A model generated the notes under the pieces. That model saw nothing but the letters and a program-made list of their open reading frames with translations, ran no database searches and was not told where the DNA came from. A program made the position numbers and the translations under genes. DNA of 64,000 nt from Bemisia tabaci (Eukaryota; Arthropoda; Insecta; Hemiptera; Aleyrodidae): assembly GCF_918797505.1 (NCBI RefSeq), contig NC_092797.1:13591372-13655371 (forward strand). The letters are read 5' to 3'. Position 1 is the stretch's first letter. Each line of letters starts with the position of its first letter. Positions 9,400 to 21,547 of the stretch are shown here, piece after piece.

Positions 9400-9780
9400 G
9401 CATTTTGAGACTGAGCGGGTGTTGGCAGCACTGGAATCGGGTCGGCTCGTTCCCGGCTCCGGCGCGACTCGAGTCCTGAGACGAGGAAAAAATGCGGGGG
9501 CGACAGAAAAAAGGGAAACGCGGGATTCATGAGCAAGCGAGCGTTTCACTTCACACTCGGCGGGAACAGATGCTCGACTCCTGTTCGTGTTGGTGTTGGT
9601 GCGGTCGGTGTGCTCCATCAGTCATCGGTTTAGAGGAGATTGTGCCGCGAAAACCGGCCGAGTTTCCCGCCTCGGCGCACCCCCGTCGCGCTGAAGTCTC
9701 CCTACCGTCTTGCCACGTCGCCGTCGTCACGTCACGTCGTTGTCCCCGAGAACTCCTGATATCGTGACGTCACAAGTCGT
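9400..9780 (+). promoter_or_regulatory. CpG-rich patch with a perfect CRE
   Basis: About 380 bp are dense in CG dinucleotides, against an AT-rich background. The patch contains TGACGTCA at 9765-9772 and several CACGTC/GACGTC repeats at 9710-9750. An arthropod-initiator-like ATCAGTC lies near 9618. A 91-residue frame crosses it but shows no domain. A promoter or first non-coding exon is possible; direction is unknown and the plus strand is nominal. Confidence 0.3.
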
Positions 9781-10181
9781 CGATTACTAGACTTGAAACT
9801 CAACGCATGCGTCTAAAATTCGATCAATGGTATTCAGAAATGTGATTGCCGACGAGCTAGATGATCTTAGCTTGATGAGATAAATTTTTTAGTTGACCGC
9901 TTATTGTCGGGTTTTAACGTGGATCGTGGATCAAATTTTAAGTACAGATCTGCCTTTCTGCTGACGAACGCCGTGGGAGAATTCAATCATTGCCAAATTT
10001 AATAAGCAAAAACACATCTACTTTGAAAAGAAGTTAAGGTTTTTTTTTTCCTTCGAAATTTTCATACCCAACGAAGAGAATTGCAAATACTAAATTGTGA
10101 AATTCACAGGATAAAAAATCGAAAATTTTGCTGAAAATTTGATGAGATACGGACTCTGGCAGACGAAGATTTTGCTGTACT

Positions 10182-10233
10182 ATTCTACCGTGCTTAGGCA
10201 GAACGTCGTATAAACATTCAAATGTTGCCAAGT
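10182..10233 (-). repeat. Dispersed GCAACA...CGACGT motif, copy 2
   Basis: On the minus strand this reads GGCAACATTTGAATGTTTAT, ACGACGTTCTGCC and a GCACGGTAGAAT end. It is the best-preserved copy of the six. Confidence 0.6.
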
Positions 10234-10500
10234 TTACCCCATAGAAAATGTATTTTTGAGGAAAGTATTGAACAATTTTCTTCAATATGTTCGGAAACTT
10301 TATGTTTAATTCCGAAAAAAAAATATCTGAAAAATTGGAAGGAAAATATTCATAGGCTTATCAGGAAATTCGTATCATATCAAACTAAATTCAGCAACGT
10401 ATTGGTCTGTATCAGACTACAGCCGACAACCACCCTCAGTTGAGTATTCCTCTGCAGGGTAACAGTTCTTCTGTACCCCACTGCAAAGAAGGAGAAGAGA

Positions 10501-10550
10501 TGTTGCAGCGTCTAAATGCTCATAAGACGTTTTCCCTTAGCACGGCAAAG
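10501..10550 (+). repeat. Dispersed GCAACA...CGACGT motif, copy 3
   Basis: The copy reads TGTTGCAGCGTCTAAATGCTC, AAGACGTTTTCCC and TAGCACGGCAAAG. The order matches the other copies. It lies only 270 bp from copy 2 in the opposite orientation, so the two may be ends of one decayed element. Confidence 0.45.
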
Positions 10551-10820
10551 TTCGTGTGTCACATCTGGCATCGAATTACGGCAGGCTCTTTTCAATGAGC
10601 GCTCACTTCTCCACTGAGCCACCCACTCTTCACCCCATTCAGCCCCCCCACCTACGACTGAAAAATGCCCCGTCGCGGTTTCACAAATGTTGCTGGAATC
10701 CACATACAGTCACGCCTTTTCGGTACTTTACTCTCGCGTTTGATTCATCAGAAACCAAGTTCAGATTCAAGGATTAGTGACGCATCAGATCTTCCTGGAG
10801 TCAGTGTTCTTGGACAAATG

Positions 10821-10893
10821 GACGTATTTATCCTAAAGGAACTACATGCATAGGGTTTGTGTCAGATATAGTTCCTTTTGGCATAAATACTTC
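10821..10893. repeat. 73-bp hairpin repeat (GGAACTA / TAGTTCC), copy 1
   Basis: GACGTATTTATCCTAAAGGA pairs with a right arm reading TTCCTTTTGGCATAAATACTTC. The loop contains GCATAGGGTTTGTGT. Sister copies are at 12622-12694 and 16011-16081. Confidence 0.7.
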
Positions 10894-11298
10894 AAATATT
10901 TGGATGGAAAAACCGATGAAAAATTCACACAATGAATCCTAAGAACAAAGAAGAAGATGCATCGATAAAGGAGTATCAAATTTCATTTAATTATACAATA
11001 GAAAAAAATAAGTAAAATTAAAAACTTACGGTGGATTTTTTCCTTTTTTTCAAAGACGTTTTCTGAATGGCTAACTAAATTATTTTTTACACCATATTTA
11101 TTCCCCATCTTAGCCCCACCTTGATATTCACAAACCACATTTTATCTTTTCAATTAATACATTTTTTTTTTCATCAATTTAAATGAGAATAATCCATGCA
11201 GAGTGTGCAAACATTTCAAAATTATGAGTTGAAAAACGCTGGCTCTGTGAGTTTAAATATTAGAGCCAGACACAGAGCGGACCGGCGTGCTGCCAGCG

Positions 11299-11400
11299 CG
11301 ACACGCGCATTGACGCCTACAAACCTAACAGGGATAATTCACGCATTGCGCAATGCGTGAAGTATCCCTGTTAGGTTTGCAGGCGCCAATGCGCGTGTCG
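11299..11400. repeat. 100-bp central palindrome of copy 1
   Basis: CGACACGCGCATTGACGCC on the left faces GGCGCCAATGCGCGTGTCG on the right. The centre is GCATTGCGCAATGC. Only a few mismatches occur. The stem has CTAACAGGGAT where the other two copies have CTAAGTGGAT, changed in both arms. Confidence 0.85.
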
Positions 11401-11452
11401 CGCAATGCGTGAAGTATCCCTGTTAGGTTTGCAGGCGCCAATGCGCGTGTCG
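11349..11452 (+). repeat. 52-bp tandem duplication of the right palindrome arm
   Basis: CGCAATGCGTGAAGTATCCC starts at 11349 and again at 11401. The duplicated unit is the right arm from the palindrome centre to GCGCGTGTCG. Only copy 1 has this. Confidence 0.85.
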
Positions 11453-12621
11453 CGCTAGTCACTCTCGCCCACCGCGCCGCAGCGCTTCAAGCAACTATAT
11501 CGCAACAGAGGTGTTGTACAGCATCATACAGAATTGAAGACTCTCCAACGTATCAAGAATGACAAAACATTTTTTAAGAGCACGGAGCTTTCTTCGCAAA
11601 ATAAATTAAGATACTATGACACAAAAAAAGAGCGGTAGTCCATAAACTCACTAAATCTTTGCAGTTAGCACCCGTATTCAATAAGTTTAGCATAATTTTT
11701 TAATTTTATTATAGAAAAAATTGTCTTTATATAGGCTTGAACATTCTTGAGTATGCCGTAAGAAGATTTTATTTTGAATGAAGAATAAAATAGTGGAATG
11801 AAAGCGGGGTTTCGCTTGAAGTAAGTGGCTTTTCTTTTTATATAAGCACATTTCCTTTAAACAAGCATTATTTTCTTTATTGATTCATAAGGGAATCTTC
11901 TCGGCGGTAAATTTGAGCATATTTCTACTTGAATCAAGGTACTTTTTCCTTTGGCGAAGTTCAAAAATCATGCTAAACGTTATTGAATACAGATACTAGG
12001 ACTTTGTAAGTTCTTCTACTTCCGCTCAATTTTTGGCTTGGTCACTCCCTTTAATTATTTGCGAGGGCACTTCTTGCTTTCAAAAGATGCCATCAATCAT
12101 GATACGTTGGTGTGCCTTCAATATCGTATGATACTGTGCAACACCTCCGTGGCGAAATAGTAGCCCCGAAAAAACGCGTGGACGACTAGAAAGAACAGGT
12201 GCGTGGACAAAAAATCATTAACGAAATGTCCTATAACCATACTTGTTTATCAATATCGTGTTTCCGTAATATAATATAATTATAATGTCAATGTGAGGAT
12301 AAAATGTGAAGGAAATATTAAATGCAAGGAGATTGAAGTGTAATGTAAGATGCTTGTAACGATGCCCTATAGCCTTAGAATAGATTATTTCGCACAAAAA
12401 TTAAGAGGAAATAACAATCAATGAATAGAAGCCGTGTATTTAGTTCTTTACTGACACGAAAGTCAAAAGTCTTCTATTTCGCATTAAGTTTCAAACAGAT
12501 AAATACTTGCTGCGCGCTCTCCTGAAGATTTTGTGCGGAGGGAAAGCCACAATTCTCGTAAAAACTTTTCTCATTTAAGATTTTAGTACTTTGGTTCCTC
12601 TCCACAATGATGAGCAGTTGA

Positions 12622-12694
12622 ACGCATTTATGCTAAAATGATGTATAACGCAATCAAACCCTATGCACATAGTTCCTTTTAGCATTTATCCGTC
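12622..12694. repeat. 73-bp hairpin repeat, copy 2
   Basis: The left arm is CGCATTTATGCTAAAATGAT and the right arm is AGTTCCTTTTAGCATTTAT. The loop is CAATCAAACCCTATGCACAT, the reverse of the copy 1 loop, so it is inserted in the opposite direction. Confidence 0.65.
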
Positions 12695-13795
12695 CACTAA
12701 AGCTGAACGGATTCATAAAAATACACTATAAATCTTAAGGATCAAAAGTCAATGAAACTTTCCTCTTCCGATTTATTTTTACTCAAAACTTATTTCCATC
12801 ATCGTCATTATCGTGTTCAAACGTATTGTTTTGAGAGTATTAGGATGAAGTGTTTAATGATAAACTCTTAGATGCCCAAACAGGGACAAATTGACCCGAG
12901 GCTTGTTCAAAACATGTACCACGCGGGTTGAATGGGGCCGGCACATACGAGCTCCAGATACAGGTCTACGAATACATCGTGAAAAAAGAATAAAAAAAGC
13001 AAGCTGGAAATAAGACAAAATCGAGGTGAGGGTCAACGTAGCCGAGGATAGGTGAGGCGTGATTGGATCTCGTTTTTGTCATGGGAACGGAGTTCCCCAT
13101 GATATTACAATCGTTCCGTTGCTTTCGCTATGGGATTCCCTATACCTCTGCGACCTTGAGCGTTTCGCCCAGTCTCCGATTTTTGGTTGATTTTCCGATG
13201 TATCAAAAACCGTTGTATTTTTTAGCCAATCATGTCTCTACGTCAAGTTGTGTTGATTGCTAAAATTCGCTTTCAGCGAGTTTTTTTCCACCTCGAGATG
13301 TCGTGTCTGACTGGTAAATCTGCGCAGAACCACGAAGTTCCGTTTTTAGGCAAATTCTTTTTTTTGGGAGGTTCTGATTGGTTATTTTTCGCCATCAATT
13401 TTCTGTTCGTTGGTGCAAAAGATCGCCTACCTCGGTGTTCTTGAGAAGCCGCCATTATCCCACCTCAAATTTGAAAAATAGAAGTAAAGAAATAATAACC
13501 ATCGTACAAGGTGGAAAATTGTTCTGGAGGACTCGTTACGGATAAAGAAGTCAAAATCAGAGCTCGATTGATTGATTTAATTCATGGATACGCAAATATT
13601 GCCTTAGCTCAACTGCCGCGATCGGAATGCGTGCTGGGATGAACCTCGAGACGCATTAAAACAGTGCGAACCATGGCTCCTACAGCAATACAGCAATGCG
13701 CTTCATATCATCCCAAAAGCAGTCAAGGTCTCTTGTGATAAGTCCCGCCCATTGCCCGAGTCTTTTGTATGCTATTTTTACCTCTTCACTTGCCG
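12695..13795. other. Unclassified stretch
   Basis: No gene or repeat was recognised. Short open frames on both strands carry no motif. Confidence 0.4.
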
Positions 13796-13890
13796 ATCCG
13801 TTATAGCCTAGTTGACTAAACTGCCTCATATTTTGATTAGGTGCGGGCACCCGGCGATCGGGAGTTCGATACCCGTCGATGGGAACTACT
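13796..13890 (+). repeat. tRNA-derived SINE head
   Basis: An A-box-like ATAGCCTAGTTGACTA lies at 13803-13818 and a B-box-like GGAGTTCGATACCCG at 13861-13875. The latter folds as a T-arm with a 7-nt GTTCGAT loop and 4 of 5 stem pairs. The spacing of about 45 bp is longer than in a normal short tRNA, and no clean acceptor stem forms. A decayed SINE fits better than a tRNA gene. Confidence 0.45.
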
Positions 13891-13899
13891 TTTTAATGG

Positions 13900-14580
13900 T
13901 TGTATTGAATGTTTTAGACTAATCATCAAAAAATAATTAATAGTAGATGATAAATGTACGAACATTTTCTCGTGAGTTAATATTTTAAACAAAAATACTG
14001 GAATATACCTTCTTCATATAATCAGCCACATGTTCCCCCAAATTAATGACGTTATTTTCTTTTCTCAATGAAGTTAATTTGCATTCAACGTTCGTAAGTT
14101 AAGCAAAAAGTACCTATTGATACAAATAGAAAGACATGAAAATAGTATGTCTAACATTTCAGTTGTTTTTTTTTATTATTTATTTTTTGTTTTTTTGTTT
14201 TTTCAATAAAACAAATTGACTGGGACTAGAATCATCGTATCTCTGAAGACAAAAGCTAAGTTTTTTGATACAGAAATACTAATATATTCATCCTTTATAT
14301 AATCAGGGAGATGTTGACCCAAATATTGATGTATATTTTCTCTGTTCGCCCAAATTCATGATGGTATTTTCTTTTTTCAATAAAATTAATTTACATTCCA
14401 CGTTCTTAAAGCAATATTTTCTCCAAAATTCAGCAAAAAATAACAATTTATACCTACGCAAAAAGTAAATAAATAAATAAAGCAATGACATGAAAGTAGT
14501 ATAGGTAGTACACATCTAACATTTCGGTTACATCTATTTGAATGAAAAAAATGGCAACTTAGGAAGCACATAGGTCACTT
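13900..14580. other. AT-rich sequence with T-rich simple runs
   Basis: A T-rich run (TTTATTATTTATTTTTTG) lies near 14168-14205. The stretch 13980-14120 resembles 14270-14420, sharing ATATTTTCTCT, TTTTCTTTTTTCAAT-like and TTAATTTRCATTC segments. That suggests an old local duplication. No gene is seen. Confidence 0.4.
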
Positions 14581-14838
14581 ATCGACGGTGAAACTACCAA
14601 ACCACGTATCTCGGTTTGCGACGTCGCAGACTTCCCGTCATACTTTATTTTTTAAATGAAAAGCTACTTAACGTCCAGTCTTGAAAATTTCCGTGATTTT
14701 TCCTCTTCGTGCGGAGAAAATTCTGTGAAAATTTCAAGGAATGATATTGATTTGGTCTACTTCAAAAAAATAAAATGTGAGCGGAGATTTTTAAACACCG
14801 CAAACGAGATACGTGGTTTGGTAGTTTCACCGTCGTTA
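14581..14838. repeat. Foldback element (CGACGGTGAAACTACC ends), copy 1
   Basis: The left arm ATCGACGGTGAAACTACCAA pairs with TTGGTAGTTTCACCGTCGTT on the right, extending through ACCACGTATCTCG. Arms are about 35 bp and the element is 258 bp. A diverged relative is at 45643-45870. Confidence 0.75.
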
Positions 14839-16010
14839 TGATGCGTATTCGGGCATATGCGTAGAGTAAAAATATCATACTTTACGCCGAAAAAACGAAA
14901 CTGAAAGTTAAATGCGTTAACTTCCAAAAACCATACATAATCCAACGAAAATAAATAATTGGTAAATAACAGCTTTCTTGTATGCAAAGAAAAAAAATTA
15001 AAAATGTTAAAAAAGAGATGTCGACACAAAATTACATAGCCCCTTCAATTCTGAAGATACTACAAACGAACTGTACCTTAAAATTTTCATATCCCAGAAG
15101 CAAAAGTTCCCATGACGAATATTGCTATCGCTAGCGATTGCAAAAACCAACTTGTTTAACTTTTCTTTCGAATCCGAGCGACACATCATTGGCAGCATAT
15201 AGAACAGAACACTGCGAGTTCCCGTCTCGCGCCATCGCGCCTTCAATTTTGCAGACGCAACACGGGCATCCATCAAGTGCGAATAGTTGTATCTCTGCGC
15301 CGTCATCAACGAGCGTACTTTCCTTTGCTCTATTTCCATATTGCGTCGATTCAGTTTGTTTCATTTGCAGTAATGCTTCAAGGGCTACGTGAGTAACACA
15401 GCCAAAGATAGGAAAGACGTAACCTGGCCTGATTTTTAAAATTTTCTCCCGAATCTGAGAAACGCCTTAATTGCAGCATAGGACGGATCATCCAAATATG
15501 GGTTGAACTGACCCGACTCTCTCTTTTATGAAAATTAAATATGATAGATGAGGGATTTGGGGGTGAGAAAGATCCAGTTTGTTTCCAAAAAAGTGAATAA
15601 TTTAAAAAAGCTATTTTTGAAACTGCAATAACTTGAAATAGCGTAAAATACTTCAAAAACTATCAAACTCAATGTATTAAAATGCCGCTCAATTTGACCT
15701 AACTTCGATCTTGGCGTATAAAAATAATTGGGCATCTAAGGGTTAAATATCCAGTCAAAAAGAATGATTGATCTTTCCTACGCCTTTCCAACGAAAAAAT
15801 TTTGAGGCTAATGATATTGCGGAGGAAACAATGCGTGACGAACTATAATCATAGATTACATCATCATTCTTAGGTCCAGAGGCAAAATCTGCAGTTGCAA
15901 AAAAGCATAAAAACTTGGCACTAGGTGTCACCCTCTAAATTTCTCAGTTGCAAATCTGGAGCTTCGACCATAATAAACGAATTTGTGACGTGCGCAACTT
16001 ATGTAGGAAC
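14839..16010. other. Unclassified stretch with one dispersed motif
   Basis: No gene was recognised. It contains the dispersed motif at 15237-15300. The longest frames (90-110 residues) have no domain and overlap each other on both strands. Confidence 0.4.
15237..15300 (+). repeat. Dispersed ~60-bp motif, copy 2
   Basis: It reads GCGCCTTCAATTTTGCAGAC, GCAACACGGGCATCC and GCGAATAGTTGTAT, in the order seen at 1463 and 40769. Confidence 0.5.
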
Positions 16011-16081
16011 TCATTTATGCTAGAAAGAACTATGTGCATAAAGATTGCGTGTAACATAGTTCCTTTTAGCATAAATACGTC
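16011..16081. repeat. 73-bp hairpin repeat, copy 3
   Basis: The arms are TCATTTATGCTAGAAAGAAC and GTTCCTTTTAGCATAAATAC. The loop is TATGTGCATAAAGATTGCG. All three copies lie within 5.3 kb. Confidence 0.7.
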
Positions 16082-16379
16082 TATATCATAGAAAAGACAC
16101 TAATTTATAATAATGACATGGATTTCTAGATACACACTAATGTATACCCACACAATACACATACATAATAGGTGCTAATATGCACTCCTTCCCATCTGGA
16201 GCAGGAATGAGGTCACTTATGAGAAGCTCCAAAGTGAACCTAAAGCTGGAACCTTCTACCCAAGCCAGAAGACGGCACCAGAGATCACTCCGGACACGGA
16301 ACCAAGCTGAAAGCTGAAATAAGTGCCCTTCCTGTTGTCCTATTCAAATCGAGGAACAGGTAGAGTGAGAGTGCCTCCA

Positions 16380-16700
16380 TCCGCGGCTGCTTTCGGATTC
16401 ATTAGCAAGACAATTGAACTCCGCTCAGAAGCATTTTATGATTCCTCTCGTATTCAGACATGGACAATGATCCAGCCTCCGCCCTGACTGAAACATTTCC
16501 CCTAACCTGCTTAGCCGCCCATCCGTCCCGGGAGCACACCTCCTCCGAGCAATGGAGCTGCCCCCGTCTATTTTTCATCTCTTTTGAAGCTTTGAACGCG
16601 CGCCCCCGGAGAAACGGTCAAATCAAATTATTCCACCTCTCTGTCAGATCTCGTTCTGCGTCTGGATTCCGCTCCGATCGGCCTAAGTAAATTAGCCTTG
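16380..16700. other. Balanced-GC unclassified block
   Basis: This is less AT-rich than its flanks and has several CG-rich clusters. A 76-residue frame at 16460-16690 has no recognisable domain. It could be a regulatory or exonic remnant, but nothing decides it. Confidence 0.25.
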
Positions 16701-16758
16701 CAGTTTTCTCGGTTTAGGCCCGTTTCACACGGTGATCCGTCCGACTTCCTGTGCATCG

Positions 16759-16875
16759 ATGCTCCTCTGACGTAAGAGCATTTCTAGATTCCCACGTGAA
16801 CCTTGTTCTCCGTAAAGCGCTATGCTTTCCGCGGCTTAAGTAGAAATAGAGGTAAGCCCTTACGTCAGAGCAGCA
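16759..16875. repeat. GACGTAAGGGC palindromic MITE, copy 1
   Basis: TGCTCCTCTGACGTAAGAGC faces GCCCTTACGTCAGAGCAGCA across about 117 bp. The family signature is TGACGTAAGGGCGTA near each end. Further copies are at 31603-31724, 33394-33522, 57417-57549 and 60998-61119. Confidence 0.7.
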
Positions 16876-17591
16876 ATGACATGGTTATATCAAATTTCAT
16901 TTAATCGGGTGATAGCGCACCATAAGGAAGTTGGCACTTCTGATATTGTGCATTTTTGCTTCCCTCAGGAGGAGCGGATTTCACGGTTCGAATTTTTCAT
17001 GTCTATGATGAAAAGAACGACATTTTGCATTATGAGAGTTGTTCGGCAGCAACGGTAGATGGCGCGGGGATCACACTTTTATGTCATGCTTTGGGTCATA
17101 TCTATGACGGCGTTTTAATGCCTTTTTGGATTTTGCGGCATGTTAAACTGGGTTCACTGACGAGTATGATCTGCTGATGAGGTCTAAAAAGACCCAAACT
17201 GGTATAGATCTCTCGACACGACTCCAATCTAATATTCCAATGCAAACTGTCTGAACTGAACACTCTCTCCCCTTAGTTTTGTACTGGTTCTCATTATAGT
17301 TAAAAAAAAAATATTTTTGACTTTAATTATAATTTTTGGAACTTCTTGACTTTTGTTCTTCTCGCGGAATGGTTTCCAAGCACTGTTTCTCCACCTTATT
17401 ATATTTTGGATCAAGGCACCGCGATTTCTAGCTCATCCAAAATTCACATTCACCAGCCGCGTAAAAGCATACTATCAATAATCTAGTGCTGGCTACTATA
17501 TTTCCTGGGGATCAAGTGACTCTTTACATTATTTTTTTCAGTATAGCTCTTATTCCCGAGCTCTTCTCAGCCTTCAAAGATCCGAAAATTT
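16876..17591. other. Unclassified stretch
   Basis: No gene, repeat or structured RNA was recognised. Confidence 0.4.
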
Positions 17592-17877
17592 GGACCGCTT
17601 TAAGCAGAAAGGAACTTAGCCACATCATCAATTGCCAAATTCAATTGAGCAATTTGATTTTTTTACTTGAAAACGGTTGGGCGGATTATTATGAAAAATT
17701 TAATTGAATTTTAATGAATTTTTTGCATAGTAAGAGGCAAATTTCTTAAAATTTTCAAAGAAATTCGCACAAACATTCTCCTGTCAGAAATTAAATTACC
17801 CTGTTCAATTTGGCGATAGCTGATGTAGCTTGGTTCCTTCATGCAACAAATGGGCCGCGTGCGGTCCATTTGTTAAG
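17592..17877. mobile_element. GGACCGC-ended MITE, copy 1
   Basis: GGACCGCTTTAAGCAGAAAG faces a right end of TTCCTTCATGC...GCGGTCC. Long arms share GAACYWAGCCACATCA and ATTGCCAAATT. ATTT flanks it on both sides, a possible 4-bp duplication. Relatives are at 21548-22654, 62068-62319 and a fragment at 50735-50812. Confidence 0.75.
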
Positions 17878-19448
17878 TGTGTAAAAATGTTTAAATGTAT
17901 GTTATTTGTAAGCAGGCTTTCAGCTTTGAAAATTTGTGGAAAGTGTAAAATTTTTTGTTCTCCTATTATGGATGCTTTCTGGAGAAAACTGTTAAGAAGA
18001 AGTATAGACTAAGTGGACTAACGATTATTTTCCATTTCATAGTCCATACCGTAAAAGATAATTGGAAAGAGTCTGTAGAAATAACAAAACAGCCTCTAAA
18101 AGCCTCGTGTTGAAAAATGGAGAGGAGGGGAAAAAATTAGGAAGTCACTCCTGCAATTGATGAGGCACAGTACAGAAAAAGATAACCGCTTAACGTTTTG
18201 GACAGGTGTGGCTTTGACAAAACGCATGCATCACTCTGACGCGCCTACCCTACAGTTAGAAAATAGGCAAAAACACTTCCTTCGAGTGAAAATAGTTATC
18301 GCTTCGTCATGAATGCCTCATTTGAAGGAGGGCTAAAACGGTTTACGTGATACCAAAATAATTCTAGCCGCCCTCAAATGAGTTGTTTATTTGCTGACTT
18401 ACTCGGATGGGTAATCTAATCCTGCGCTCGTGTGGAAAAATGTTCTCGTCAGTGAATCATTTATTTTTCCTGGCAAAATAAGCAATCCAAGAATCATAAT
18501 AAGTAACAAGAAAACGACCGCATATGTTCGCGAACTGGAACCTAAAATTTCATTGAGATAACTGATTTATTAATTTATTGGTTTTTTAGCCATTGCTACT
18601 ACAGAGTCAGTGGTATTGGAAGTAGAGGGAAAGGATCAAGTGACAAAAGTAGCGACTAATCTCTTACATAAGTTGATTAAAAACCTTTCAATACTCTACT
18701 TCAGGAAATGCGTAAAAGCTTTGCGCTGTTAATATTGGAATAAAAAAATACGTTTCGATACGTTCAATTTTCCTTGAAAAAATCGAAGCACGACAGATTA
18801 TTTTTAAAACTGTAAGATAGAAAAACACCGCAGGTTTTTATTTGTTCAAAATTATTAAATATTTTAAAAAATTAGACTTGTGACTGCGGAAAGGAGGCTA
18901 GTAAAAATAAAAAGAAAAAAAAAGCATGAAGCGAAATGAAAGTGGTGTGACAAATAATATCGAAAATGGAACATGCATTAAACGGACAATTTCGTTGTAG
19001 CAAAAAATTATATTTTAAACCGTGGCCAAATGTCGTCCACACCCCACCCTTGCATGCTTCACACCAGTCAAATACTTCGTTGTTTTGAAAGTTATGAAAG
19101 TAAGAAATATTCGATGAGCCTTATGTGCACTTTGGGATCAGCGACTTATCGGCAAAAGTTGCCTTTTACGGCGACCCGGTACCTAAATCAGATAATTATA
19201 ATCCTCGATTTTTTGAGGAAGTGTGGCAACAGCGTCGATGTCTTTTCCGGGCATAATCCGCGTGGCATCCTTTGATCATAGTGGTGCTCTGTGGGCCTTA
19301 AAATTCTTCCGCCTGCTTCGGAAACGTTCCTGGAATTTCAATGAAAATCGAAGACACAACGGAACTTTGCAGTTATTCATATTTGCGCGCGATTGGCACG
19401 CAGGTGCCAAATCTCGGTGATATATAGTAGCGCCGCTTTCCAGTGGCA
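17878..19448. other. Unclassified stretch
   Basis: No coding region or repeat family was recognised in 1.6 kb of AT-rich DNA. Confidence 0.4.
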
Positions 19449-19456
19449 TTTTAAGG

Positions 19457-19620
19457 CAGTGGCGAGGCGTGAATGATCGATTCTCGATATTTCCCCCTTT
19501 GAAACTATGGTAAAGAATCGATTATGAAGGTGTTCGTTGCGAACACCCTGTTTATCGATCCTTTTCCATAGGTTTAAATGGCAGATTAATCGATAACTCG
19601 CAAAGCACGCCGCGCCACTG
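19457..19620. mobile_element. hAT-like MITE (CAGTGGCG ends)
   Basis: The left end CAGTGGCGAGGCGTG and the inverted right end CAGTGGCGCGGCGTG differ at one of 15 bases. CAGNGGCG tips with 8-bp duplications are the hAT hallmark. The flanks TTTTAAGG and TTTTAGAG agree at 6 of 8. The interior is a foldback with an AAAGAATCGAT / ATCGATCCTTT stem and a GTTCGTTGCGAAC centre. Confidence 0.8.
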
Positions 19621-21547
19621 TTTTAGAGTTTCCGAAATATCAAATTCAGCTAACGAAAATCTTGTCCGTGGAATAACATAAATAACTAGTCTCGAGATTT
19701 GACTGAACAGTGAGCCTCCGATGGCTTATAGATTTAATATCAGCCAGCTCTTCCATTTATTACACCAACAGAATACTTCACAATAACTCGAGCTTTTTTG
19801 CCATGTCTTGGGGGAAATCTTAATGCTACGTTGCCAGGTTTCATGTTTCTACGGAAGACGGCGGAAAGTATAGCAAAATTTTCGATAGAGCAATCTCAAA
19901 ATGTCGAAAAATCTGATTTTGAGACTCCGACGAAAAACAATGTTCATAGTTCCAAGAGATCAGTTGACTTAGTTCATTTTTTGCAGACATGAAGCGTAAA
20001 GTTGCATTATACTCTGGAAATATTTTGCCTTGAATGGCTTGAGGTATTAGAATTATCAATTAGAAACCCTCAGTCCCGAAACATTCGTATATGATTCTTT
20101 TCGCTCCAGTTCCAAAAATGTTGGATTTATGCTAAATAAAGCATCTTTTCTCCAGGACAGTCAAATGAGAGTACTGCCTAATTTTTTGTCATGGTTGCAA
20201 TGTTAACAATCACATATATTACGGTCCCAGTGAAAATGCAGTATTGTGATTGGGACCACAATTGTTACCAAGGAGATACCAAAGGAAAAACGACTCTCTT
20301 AATACGACTAGATGAAACGTGGAATTCACTGTGAACATTTTAAAAGTAACGATTCTTTTTTAAACGTGAGCGATTCAGTGATTAGGATTATTTTCGCACA
20401 TAGTACTTGCTTTTCATTTCACAGTGTCAATATTGCTCAGAAATAAATGCCCACCGCCCTTTATACTCTCTTGAGTGCCTTACAAAATCTTTTGAGAACA
20501 TTTTACTTCCGTGTAGTAACCAACATTTTCTGAACTGATTGAAGAAAACGTGCAGGAAGTTCGTGCCAGGAAGGCGTGTTATCGTTCGATTTGCCAACGT
20601 TTTGAAGGAGATTACAGGGGAAATTTCTCCACAAGTCCCTCAAAGTGGACGGTTGCTTGATCTCCCACCAAACCGCGTCAGAAATACCAATTTCTTCAAC
20701 ACCCTATCGCCGAGTATAATCGAATACTCCTCGTATTTTCATTTTAAATCATAGCCTCACCTTTTCGATAACCGTTAATTCCAGCTCTCACCTAACAGTC
20801 AACTGGGATGGAGGCTGCAGTTTATTACACTGGCCCAGTGGCCCCCGCACCTAAAGGTAATAAATGCTCAAGGGCACATGAAAGGTAATAATTACGATGC
20901 TCCGCTGCAATGAGATATATTTATCGTTAGACAAGGAACAAAGTGAAACGCGCTTGCATGGTCTCTCTTCAAAATTACAACAAAAAAAAGTACATGCAAC
21001 GAGAATTTAAGGGGGTCATTTTTTAAGAAGATTTGCATGCGCGGATCGTTCCCAAAGTATTCACATTCAATTTTTTTCGCAACTATCTTACAAATAGCAA
21101 AGTTGTAAAAATAAATTTAAATGTGTTATTCTTCAATTTCTTGGGAGCTAAATTTCAAACAAAATTGGCCCCCCCAGGTGCAGAGAAATTGCGGTTTCTC
21201 CAAGAATCTGCATTATTGCGTACGGCAAAACATAGATAAAAAATATGAGAAGGTCAGATGTTGTCTCGGCCCATCCCATAGTTACTTTTTCATCTTAAAG
21301 ATACAAACTTAACTAAGTGAGCAATTAAGTCAGCTTCTAAAGATCACAAGACACTTTTTTTTTTGCATTTCTGGATACTATTACAGCATATTATTTTTTT
21401 CTTAGTTGAACAATATTTGCTGATAAGCTTACACAGTGGCGATTCTTGTTAGTTTCCAGATTAGTTTTTGTCACTTTAAAAGACTCTATATTGGTGAAGA
21501 TACGTTAGTCAATTTCAACTGAAGAAATTCAGCAACATAGGCTATTT
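19621..21547. other. Unclassified stretch
   Basis: No gene was recognised. Short frames of 63-73 residues carry no motif. Confidence 0.4.

Larger units (their letters stand above)
11125..12235 (+). mobile_element. AGGACAT-ended foldback family, copy 1
   Basis: This is collinear with 46200-47160 over several hundred bases. Both carry ATGAGAATAATCCAYGCAGA, the central palindrome, CAACAGAGGTGTTG-like sequence, a CACGGAGCTTTC block and TTCAAAAATCATGCTAAACG. The right tip GTGGACAAAAAATC...GAAATGTCCTAT (about 12195-12235) matches the other copies. Part of the interior (about 12090-12155) is an inverted duplicate of its own CAACACCTC region. No transposase frame is present, so it is non-autonomous. 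Confidence 0.7.
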
